From contig NC_135717.1 of assembly GCF_964656455.1 (NCBI RefSeq), forward strand, positions 7,464,533 through 7,528,532: a stretch of DNA of 64,000 nucleotides. Reading direction: 5' to 3'. Position numbers and translations under genes: made by a program. The stretch's first letter is position 1. Each line of letters begins with the position of its first letter. The notes beneath the pieces were generated by a model, which saw nothing but the letters and a program-made list of their open reading frames with translations, did not search any database and was not told where the DNA came from. The DNA is from Halichoerus grypus. Its lineage: Eukaryota > Chordata > Mammalia > Carnivora > Phocidae. This document shows positions 49,801 through 59,379 of this stretch, in pieces.

Positions 49801-52800
49801 ACAGTAAATATATTAACAACACCTACAACGCAAAGTATATCTGCTTCTACTGAAACGACTGCTGCACTCACTACACCAATTACTTTGAAAACAATGAGTT
49901 CTATGGAGACAAAACTCGTTCTGGGGAGTGACACCCCTAAAGAAACTCTCACAACAGGAATTACTTCGATTTCTCCAATCACACCATCAATCACTCCAAA
50001 AAACACAATGGTTTCCACCACATCCGCCACCTCTGAACCCACCCTGGAACCCACTACCACCAATATTTATACAACATTCACAACCACAGAACCACACTCT
50101 CCCACTGTAGCCGCTACGCACACAGGCAAGATGACCACCTGGAAAACTACACTTATTCCTACAAAAGACATTTCCACAGTGTCTCTCATGACAGAGATTA
50201 CTTCTCCTCCCTCAACTACATCCTTAATTACGCCCAGGAATACAGTCAATTCTCCAGCATCAGCCTCTTCTATTCCACTGAACACCAATACCTTGACATC
50301 AGCCACGAGTATGCATCTGTTTTCTCCACCTGCTCCATCCACAGAATCAGTCTCCAGCTGGACCACAAATGTTACCCCTATATCCACCTTGATTACTACA
50401 CTCCCTACAACCCATGTCACATCCCCCCCTATATCTCCTACTAGTACTGGCACCGTGGCCACAACTGAAATCACCACTCCCACCAACATTTCAACCATGG
50501 CCACCTTGAACACAGCCTCTTTGCCCACTTCCTCCCCTCCAGAAACCACTACCACGATTGTGGTAACAACGCCCACTCCTGCAATACCACACAGTACCCC
50601 AGGTGTCACTTCTTCAAACATCTACTCTAAAGGAAGCACAACCACATCAGCGATAACCCCAACTCCCTCTACCACTGGTACCCCGAGGATAACCACCGCC
50701 ATAAACTCATCCTCTGTTAGTACAGGCATGCCTCACTCAACACGGACAACCGTCACCCCTACAGCCAGGGCTACCACTGGTTCACTGACTACCATTACTG
50801 ACCTCACCTCCACAATCACTGCTTCCAGCATAGTGGCAACACCCACATACATCATCCCATCTAGCCCCACTGTCCAGAATACAGACATATCATCCAGTGT
50901 CATCACAACCTCTACCACGATGCCTACTATGGCAACCATGCCCACAAGTACGCACAGCACTCTACCTCCTACCTTTGCTACAGACACTCCAGTTGCATCT
51001 GCAGGCTCCTCTCCCATGTCTACCAGCAGTACTGGGACCACACAGACAGAGAGTACCACCTCATATGCAACAGGCACAGATACGTGGCACATAAATGCTG
51101 AATCCACCCCAGCACCCACTACCAGTGACACACACACAACATCCCCGACCACTGGGCTACCCTCCTCTACTACACTTACTGCATATACACGCAAGATGAC
51201 TGTCACCCCCTCTCATGCCCCATCCACCTGGAAAACCACACTAACTCCCACTGGGGTTGTTTGGACGCAGTCTCTCACCACAGAGATTACTTCTCCTCTT
51301 GCAACCACATCATCAGTCACTCCCACGAATACAGTTGATTCTCTGACATTTACCTCCTCTACTCCAGTGACCACCAATACCTTGACATCAGCCATGAGTA
51401 TGCATCTGTCTTCTCCACCTGCCCCAACCACAGAATCAGTCTCCAATTCGACCACAAACACTACCCCTTCATCCACCTTGATTACTACACTCCTTAGTAC
51501 CAGGGCTGCATCCACCCCTATAGTCACAGTGGCCACAACTGACATCACCACTCCCACCAACACTTCAAGCTCTACCCCGATCACAGCCACTTCGCCCACT
51601 CCCTCTACCCCAGAAACAGCCATGACTGTTACTACAATGTTGGTAACAACACCCACCCCCACAGTACCACCCAGTACTTCTTGTGTTTCTCCAACATTAT
51701 CATTCCCTAGTCTGAGTACATCTACAAATGCAATAACTACTTCTTTTGGTACTATTATCTCTTCTTCAATATCTACAACAATAATGTCCTCTTCTCTAGC
51801 ATCCACCAGTGTAACTTCAATGCTCACCACCACCACTGCCTCTCTTTCTACATCCTCACCTCTCTCTAGAATGGAAAATACAGGCTCTTCTGCTACTACT
51901 TTCACTACTCCTTTTTCATCTGAAACTATAAGAACGACTCCAGTCACATCTTCTCTAAAGACCTTTGCTACTGAAACAACCACCACCTGTTTTATTTCTT
52001 CTACCACCCCATGTCCAGAATCTATATCAGTTACAATAGCACCTGCCTCTCCCACTACTTCATGTATGGAAATGGGTCCAAGTAGTGAAGTTACTTCTAT
52101 GGCCACCATCCCAATGTCAGTGTTTACTTCTACTACTGAGATGGCCACCTCTCCTAGTTCCACCAGTATGACAACTGTGTTTCCTATGCGTACGGACGCT
52201 TCTACTGTTCTGGAAACTCCTCCTACCAACAGCATAACAGATGCTCCTAGTTCTAGTTCTATCAGCACTGGGACTGTCCCCAGTTACACAGTTTTGACAA
52301 GCGCTCCAAGACCCACCAGTGGAAACTGGATGAACACCAATTCTATAACCATCCCACATATGCCTGGATTCACCACCCTCCCACTGACGACGAAACCAAG
52401 CAGTAGCTTTCCAACTGCCATGGTGACTTCAATCAAGTCGACTCACTCCACCCCAACCACTACCAAGACTCCAGAAACACTGGCGATTACCCCTCAGAGT
52501 ACTACCACCCTTAAGTCACCCAGGACCACTTCGACCACTACTCAGATGACCACACAGTCTAGGTTGACCACCACGCCAGGTTGGACCTCCTGCTTCCCTG
52601 TTCCCTCTTCTCTCTCCTCTGATAAATTTCTCTGTCACCAAGGGCAAGCCCTATCCTGAACTTCCTTTTTTTCTTGTGCTGTCCAGGCACCTGTGACAAT
52701 GGTGGCACCTGGACGCAGGGCCTCTGCCACTGCCCCTTGGGGTTCTCTGGGGACCACTGTGAGCTCCAGGAGATCAGGTGCCAGAATGGGGGTAAATGGG

Positions 52801-55800
52801 ATGGCCTCATGTGCCACTGCCCTAGTACCTTCTATGGCTCCCGTTGCGAGTTTGTGGTGGGACAGGTGGATCTGGGTGAGTTGCCAGAGCCCTGCCTTTT
52901 GCACTTTCTCCTGGGAGATGCCACTGACTCTGCCTGGGTCCAGTCCTGTGATTTGCCTGTCAACACTCATGTCATTTTGCCTAATTCCTCCATCCCTGCC
53001 TTCTCTCCCATGCTTTCCTCTACCCCGTGTCATGCCTCCTTTCCACCCTCACCTCCAGGAGGTGGTTGGGATCACACTCCTTCCTGTGGTCTCCTTCCCA
53101 GTCTGGGCTGCTAGGAGCTGTATTAGCTTCTAAATGCTGCTGTAACAAATTATCATAAACTTAGCAGCTGAAACAATGCAAATGTATTGTCTTACAATTC
53201 TGTAGATAGGAGTCTGACGTGGGGCTAACTGGGCTAACATTAAGGTGTCGGCGGGCCTGTGTTCCTTTCTGGAGGCTTTAGGGGAGAATCCATTTCTTTG
53301 TTCTTTTTAGGTTCTGAAGCCTCTCACATTCCTTGTCTCAAGGCTCCCTCTCTCCATCTTTAAAGCTGGCAACATTAGATCTCTGCGCCTTTCTTCTGTA
53401 GTCACATCTTGTGACCGATTTTGACCTCTTCTGTCTCTCTTTTCCACAGGCTAAGGACTCTTACGATTATGTTGAGCCCACCCAGTAATCCATGTTAATT
53501 TTCCCATTTTAGTCATCTGATTAGCGATTTAAATTCTATCTGCAATCCTGATTCCCCCATGCCATGTAGCATAACATATCCGGAGGGTCTGCGGATGAAG
53601 ACACAGGCATCTTGGGGAGCCATTATTCTGCCTGACACTGGGCCAGACAAGGGAGAGACCACAGGCCTGACTGCTATGCCTCCTTACCTCTAATCTTTCC
53701 CACATCTCAGCACAACAAATCCTAGAAATCCGATCTTCTGGTTGTGGGGGGAAAAATCCCATCTTCCTTCTTGCTACTGTTCAGTCATTCCTCAGGGAAC
53801 GCAGAGAGGGGCAATGGGAGGAACCTCCGGGTCGCGGTGGTGGTGGTGGTGTCAGACGGGAGTGGATGGTGAAGTGACCAGAGCAGGGTATGCTGTGCGC
53901 AGACACTGTGGATGCCGAAGTGGGCATGGAGGTGTCTGTTGACCAGGAGTTCTTCCCGGACCTCAATGACAGCACTTCCACGGCCTACAAGGATTTCAGT
54001 GACACCTTCCGGGATCAGGTGATGGGGAAAGGGAGGGAACTCAAGGGTGCTTCCCTGAAGCTGAGCTTGGGCGCCTGGGTACACGCAGGTCACAAGGTTC
54101 AGGTGTGAGCCCAAGGATCTTGGCATTTCAGATGCAGAAGATTTACCAAAATGTGCAGGGGTTCAAAGATGTGGAGATCCTGTCATTGAGGTAGGAGACC
54201 CTTATGGGGCTGTGGAGGCAGCATTGGGTGGGGGCAAGGGGCACAAAGAAAAGCTGGAGAAGCCATCTTTTCCTTTTGGAATCATCAGATTTTAGAAAGA
54301 GAGAGGTGAAGGAAGGAGATGGGGGAGCCAATCACTTCATGGGGGATTTTTTTTTCAATCATTTTCTGTGGTCATTTCTCTATAGGAGAGATGCCACCCC
54401 TCCTTTTAAAGCATGATTTGGAAGGAAGGAGATTACATGGGACATGCAGGGAGGTGGCGCATGAAGAACTGTGGGAAGCCTGGTGTCTGGACAGTAGCTG
54501 GTTTTTCTCTGGCTGGCACCTGGCCTACTGAGTGGGTCAGCATGAGTGAGGCAGAGAGCTCAAGAGGGCCTGGTTTGGTAACGGCTTGATGCAAGGCAAG
54601 AGAATGTTAATCATTCCTTGTCCTGCCTTCGGGGCTGATTAAATCAGGGATGCTGGTGGCTCCTGCAAATAATGTTCCTGGAATCCCAACTCATTGCTTC
54701 TGCCTTCCTCCCAATACCAGTGCACTTGTGGTTGGTCCTGGAGGTGCCCTCCTAAAGACTTATGTGCCCTAGGCCTGAGCACCCTGTAAGACCCCCGACC
54801 CTCTCGACCCCCTCAGGAGTGGCAGCATTGTGGTGGACTATCTAGTCCTGCTGGAGTTGCCCTTTAGCCCCCAGCTGGAGAACGAGTATGAGAAGATGAA
54901 GTCAGTCCTGAAGGAGGAGCTCCAGAATGTCAGCCATAACGGGGACAGCTGCCAGAATAACCAGAGTGAGCCAAAGCTGCAGGGAGGGGTCAGGGCCAGA
55001 GCTACCAGCTTTGATAGGAGCCTCTGGGCTCAGGTGCCAGCCCTGGGGTCCTTCCAGCAGATTGGGAGAGGAAGGGGTAGGTTTACAGCCAACTGGGTCA
55101 AGAATGGGGCTAAGGAAGGGCCTGCCAGAACCTGGGTACTGGGGAAGACCCCTTGACAGTTCTCCAAATTTTCAGGATGGCTGAGGACCCTTGCTTATTC
55201 GGAGGGAAATGAGGGAGGCAAGAGGAGCATTCCCTTGTGGCCCCTCCACATCTCCCCCATAGGGACAGAGCCCTCTTTGCCCCTCCCTGGGCTTCCCTGC
55301 TCTGCTTATCTGTCCCTGAGCCCTTAACCTCCCCCAATTCCACCTGTGCCTGTGTCCCCCCAGCCCTGTATTTTAAGCCTGACTCCATCAAGGTGAACAA
55401 TAACACCAGGAAGGAGCTAACTCTGGAAGGTAAGGGTGGGCAAAAGGCTGAGTGGCCCCAGGAGGCCATGACCCTCCCACCAGGAACATTTGCCCATTGA
55501 AACTCCCTGGGGAGGCGGAGGAGACCTTTCATGGAGGCAAGTGATGTGACCCCGGGCAGGGCTGCCCTTCCTGGCCCTTGTTAGTAGCTTCCACCTGAGG
55601 ACTAGCAGAGAAGGTGAGGAGAGGGTGAAGGTCCTGGAGATCTGCCCTCCCCTCATCGAATCCTAGGGTCTACTCCAGGACACCCCACCCTCGGAAATGT
55701 AGTTTCCCCCATCTATTTTTGGAGCCATTATAACCAGGCCCCTGAGTAGAGCGGATGAGGTCCCTGTCTTTCTGCAACCCCTTACCCACTCCCAGCCATC

Positions 55801-57133
55801 TGTCGCCGCGCCACTGCCAAAGGCTATGAGGATTTCTACTTCCCCTTGGTGGAGGAGAACCGGCTCCGCTGCGTCACCAAATGCACTTTGGGCGTGGACG
55901 GCGCCATCGACTGTCACCAGGGCCAGTGCCTTGTGGAGAGGAGCGGTCCCGCTTGCCGGTGAGACTCAGCACACACGCGGGAGCCCCGCCCACAGCCCGC
56001 CAGGCCTACCAGCTGGCCGCTCACCCCGGCCCCGCCCCGCCCCCGCCCCTCGGCCCACGGTGGAGCCCCGCCCACCTGCCGGCACCCGAGGGGTCCGTGT
56101 GCACGAGTGGACCCGGCGGGGAAGGTGGTGAGGGTCTGTGACCTGTGACCCCCCTGCTCCAGCTGCTTCTCCACGGACACGCACTGGTTCTCGGGCCCGC
56201 GCTGCCAGGTGGCCGTCGCCTGGAGGGCGCTGGTCGGGGGCCTGGCGGGGGTCGGGGCTCTGCTGCTGCTGGGGCTGCTGGCGTCCCTGAGCCTCTTCGT
56301 CGCGCGCTCCTGCTCCCGGCGAGGTGGCCAAGGTGGAGGCCGGTGAGCGCGCTGGGAGTGGGGGTGAGGGCGGCCAAGGGGTCCCAGCTGGGGCGGCCCT
56401 GCTCTGACGTGGCGGCGCGTTGCCCCGACCCAGGTCCTGGGATGACGACAGGAAATGGTTTGAGATCTGGGATGAGGACACTGTGGGGACTTTTTCAAAC
56501 TTGGGCTTGGAGGACGACCAAACAGGTGAGTCCCGCCTCCTGGGGAAGGGGGATGGGGGCTTTCCTGGGCACCACTGCGGCCTGGGAAGGACCCAACGTC
56601 CTCCCTTGCCCAGGGCGGACACGTACCTCGTGTTGCGAAGCTCGAGTCACCGCTTCCCTGGGCACCTCCAGAGGAAGGCGAAGGTCCTGCCAGGGCCATC
56701 CCTGCAGGGCAGGCCCGGGGGCACAGGAACCCCCCTGCCAGACCTTGCCTTCCCCACCTTTCCTGCCCCTTCTCACCTCTCTTTCCTCCTGTTCTTTCCT
56801 CCCCTCCTCTTTTCTCTCTCTAGTCAAGGAAGAACACTTCCAGGTGGCCTTGGAGACTGTGGACACCAATGTGAGGGTGAGGGGGACAAAGGGGGGATGG
56901 TAAGGAACTCTCCCAGATCCAGGTCCAGACGCCCTCCCTCCACCCACCAGGGCAGGGGGCTGGGCTAGGACCAGAAGGCAGTGACCTTCCAGCCAGCCTG
57001 AGCAGGGTGGTTCCCTGTTCTCACCCCTTCTTTGGTACATATTCTGTGGCAGGTGCATATCCAGAGACCTGAGGTTGGCCTCGTCCTTGCTGCGAGCCCG
57101 GCACCTCCCCCTCTACCCTGCCCCAGACAGTGA
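46878..57133 (+). CDS. MUC3A: MUC3A-type transmembrane mucin, complete, 12 coding exons
   Basis: Apical membrane mucin of the intestinal glycocalyx. Exons: 46878-46938, 49049-52579, 52687-52875, 53903-54018, 54132-54190, 54817-54965, 55364-55429, 55796-55958, 56163-56342, 56434-56525, 56824-56876, 57053-57133. All phases agree: 1,579 residues. In order: signal peptide (LLRLLVFLWVL); Thr/Ser/Pro-rich domain about 21-1197 with few Cys; EGF-like pair (GTCDNGGTW, RCQNGGKWDG) to about 1260; SEA domain about 1261-1370 with the autocleavage-type motif SGSIVVDY; Cys-rich juxtamembrane segment (AICRRATAKGYEDFYFPLVE, DTHWFSGPRC); one membrane helix about 1465-1490; tail with RSWDDDRKWFEIWDED and NVRVHIQRPE. 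ALSNSPRST, KVETTPPT and the EGF/SEA region match remembered human MUC3A better than MUC12 or MUC17. The mucin exon donor (CCAG|gttgga, 52579/52580) is weak but phase-correct. The last about 19 residues are novel. No premature stop is seen. Confidence 0.93.
47888..48090 (-). mobile_element. CAN-SINE, antisense, MUC3A intron 1
   Basis: Complete copy ending gagccacccaggcgcccc. The perfect 16-bp duplication tctgaccctcactctt lies at 47872-47887 and 48091-48106. Confidence 0.96.
48254..48408 (-). mobile_element. CAN-SINE, antisense, lacking the tRNA-like head
   Basis: Body ends 'ccgaaggcagccgaag', without the agccacccaggcgcccc end, so the SINE is 5'-truncated and internally shortened. It is flanked by catgcctacctt. 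Confidence 0.9.
50050..51700 (+). repeat. MUC3A: Imperfect internal duplication in the MUC3A mucin exon
   Basis: Two successive copies of a unit of about 360 codons: TTWKTTLIPT / STWKTTLTPT, NTLTSATSMHLFSPPAP / NTLTSAMSMHLSSPPAP, STLITTL, TTEITTPTN / TTDITTPTN. Anchor offsets are 1,074-1,089 nt. Length fits the roughly 375-residue unit remembered for human MUC3. A short tandem (17-residue type) array was not seen. Confidence 0.8.
53115..53650. repeat. Old interspersed repeat in MUC3A intron 3, family not assigned
   Basis: Runs from 'ctgtattagcttctaaatgctgctgtaacaaattatcataaac' through 'aaggtgtcggcgggcctgtgttcctttctggaggc' to 'gagccattattctgcctgac'. This is a widespread mammalian dispersed pattern; I cannot name the family with confidence. 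Confidence 0.5.
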
Positions 57134-59228
57134 GAAGAAACCGTCTGAACCACATCCATTCCAAGGGATGGCCCAAGGACTTGGGCAACTCTGTCTCCTG
57201 GTTTCCTTGAGCAAACTCAGACCATCTCCCTGACCCTCATCCTTCTCCTGACTTGGGTGAAGCTCACCTGGGGCCCAGTTCAAATCCAGGCTCTTGCACT
57301 GTGGGACCTTGGCCAAGTCAGTCACTTCTCTGAACCCTGTTAAGATGAGTAGGGCATCCTTGTCCTGATACCCTGTGCGGTTACTGTGAAAACCAGACGC
57401 GCTCTGTCACATCTCTGTCCCAATGCACCTTCCTGTGTCTGCCCTCGTGCTTATGTGGTCTCTCGCAGATCCCCCTCCCCACATCCTTTGGGGGTCTCGG
57501 ACCTCAGTCTCTGTTCTCCTGTGAGCATCCCTCCACCAGTCCCCCACCTGCGCCTGTGAACATCCTCCTACCTGCTCCTTATGTAACTCCTTGCTGCACC
57601 CCTGGTCCCACCCTTAGATCTCCCCCTAGGAACCCGCTTCTTAAATCGCTCCCAGCCCAGCGCCCAGCCCCAAGTCTCCCCCAGTTTGTCGCCTCCCTTA
57701 CCCTTATAATCTCAGCCCTAAATCCTTAGCACCCCCCCATCCCAGGGCCCCAGTCTTAAATCCTCCCTCCTCCCTCCACACCCCATTCCCAGCCAGGTAT
57801 GGATGTCCTCTGCCTCTCAGGCCCCCCAGCTGGTGCTTCTCAGGCCCTGGTCCCCCATTCTGAGGCTCCATTCCTTCTTCTCGATTCCAAAGGCCCAGGA
57901 TCCCGGTTTTCTGGGGCCTTAAGGAAGAGCAGAAGCAGGGCCCTGAGGTGGAGAAGCTCCCTCAGCCCTTTGTCTTCATTGCCCTCTCTCCCCCATCCCC
58001 TACTACCTCACCCTCCCAGCACTTCCCCACTGCGTCCCTTTCCTCTCTGGCCTCACCCCCATCCCCGCAGTAACCTCAGAGGCCAGAAGTCCCCAGCCTT
58101 CTTCGCAGGAACATCTCCTTTGGGGAAGAAAGTCTGCCAGCCTCCATTGTCCCATGAGCACAATATAGCATTTATTGTAGAAGAAGTTGCTCTGTGTCTT
58201 CCTCATCTTATAGCACCTCCACTTGGAGGACAGGGGCATCCAGAGGATGTGTGCGAGGGCCTGGGAGCACCAGCTTCTCCCAGCAAGGGAGGAAGGGGTC
58301 TGAGGGAAGCCCTCAGGGCCATGCCTGTTCTCCTAGAGACTGGGGGCCATTTCGTGACGGAGTGGATGGTGGCAGGCGAGCTTCCGGATCAGCAGCGGGT
58401 GGGGGGCCTGCTGGGTTTGTCATCTCTGCCCTTCCTCCCTTGACATAGGGAGCTCGGGGCCGGGTCAGGGGGGTGGGTGGCCCGGGCTGGGTCAGTTGCC
58501 ATTCGCGCCGATGGGTAAAGCTGGGCCTCCCCAAAGACCTTGAGCCTCCACAAGCCTGGGTGGCAGACACGCTCACGCCAGGGCCTGCCACTCTTGGGCT
58601 TGGGCCTCCCGTTCCCACTACTGTGGGGGCTGAGGGTGGTTGGGGCAGACTGAATGAGGTTCTTTGGGTGGGGGTTTGGGAAAAGCCCCTGGGACCTTTG
58701 CCCTGGGACTGCCAGTGGCTGGGGGTGGAGGCTAGGACCATAAAGCCTCAGGTGTGAATGGGACTCCCACCCAGAAGGGCTGGTGGTCGCAGGCCTGGGG
58801 GAAGGCACTGGAAATTTGCCAGGGGCCAGCCTGAGGTGGATGAGGGGAAGGAAGGCTGGAAGAAAGAGGGGCTTCTCAGGGGTGGAGGTGCAGGGTCGCT
58901 CAGTCAGCCTGGCCTGTGGCTGGCTACTCCCTCCAGGACTGTCCCCCCTCCCTCCATAGTTACTCTCTCCCTGGCATTTCTTGGCCCCCGCCCCTTGCTA
59001 ACCACCACCCACGCTCACATGTCCCGCCTCCTGTCCCTCCCTCTTGCCCGGCCACACCCATGGCTCTGGCTTCCACCGTAGGGACCCTGGCTGTGGGCGG
59101 TCAGCTTTCGTGGAGTTAGAGGGGAGGGTTGACAGGCTGCTGTTTGGCCAACTCCCTGTGGTCACCACACACCATCCACCCAGTCTCATTACTGCACCCC
59201 TAGCCCAAGGCAAAGGTCTCTGGGGTCC
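57134..59228 (+). other. MUC3A 3' region and MUC3A-MUC12 intergenic sequence
   Basis: About 57260-57400 is MIR-like ('agttcaaatccaggctcttgcactgtgggaccttggccaagtc'). About 57460-57790 is a C-rich, degenerate repeat of 'ccccag...cttaaatc' type. No AATAAA or ATTAAA was seen on the plus strand; CATAAA near 58740 is the nearest variant. TTTATT near 58170 would be AATAAA on the minus strand, with no gene attached. No further coding exon was found. Confidence 0.5.
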
Positions 59229-59315
59229 TTTATATAGCTGGTCCTTCTCTGGGAGCTCTCATTTCTTGGTCCCTCCTGATGAGGGGAGACCCTGCAGCCA
59301 GGGCCCCATCTGGAG
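59205..59315 (+). promoter_or_regulatory. MUC12: TATA promoter of the next mucin gene
   Basis: A TATA box TTTATATAG at 59229-59237 lies 78 nt before the start codon at 59316, giving a short 5' leader. Just upstream, ggcaaaggtct (about 59210-59219) resembles a nuclear-receptor/HNF4 half-site arrangement of gut promoters. The TATA box is seen directly; factor binding is inferred. Confidence 0.6.
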
Positions 59316-59379
59316 ATGCTGGTGGTCTGGATCCTGACCCTGGGTCTCTGGCTCTGGGCACCTGCTACAGTGACTCAGG
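59316..59379 (+). CDS. MUC12: Signal-peptide exon of the next mucin, probably MUC12 (partial gene)
   Basis: ATG at 59316 opens a 21-codon hydrophobic leader (MLVVWILTLGLWLW, then APATVTQ) and ends in phase 1 at CAGG|GTGAGT, exactly the exon-1 phase of MUC3A. The start resembles remembered human MUC12 (MLVIWILTLAL). Position directly after MUC3A, same strand and a TATA box fit MUC12. No Thr/Ser/Pro-rich exon follows before base 64000, so the rest of the gene is outside the window. Confidence 0.75.

Noticed and set aside
51213..52268. 351-codon minus-strand open frame in the mucin exon
   Set aside because: It lies antisense to Thr/Ser/Pro codons (ACN, TCN, CCN), whose complements avoid stops. 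The Val-rich product has no domain and is a shadow of the mucin.
53742..53942. Gly/Trp-rich frame before the first SEA exon
   Set aside because: It overlaps the intron and the acceptor at 53901-53902. The SEA exon is read in another frame and phase.
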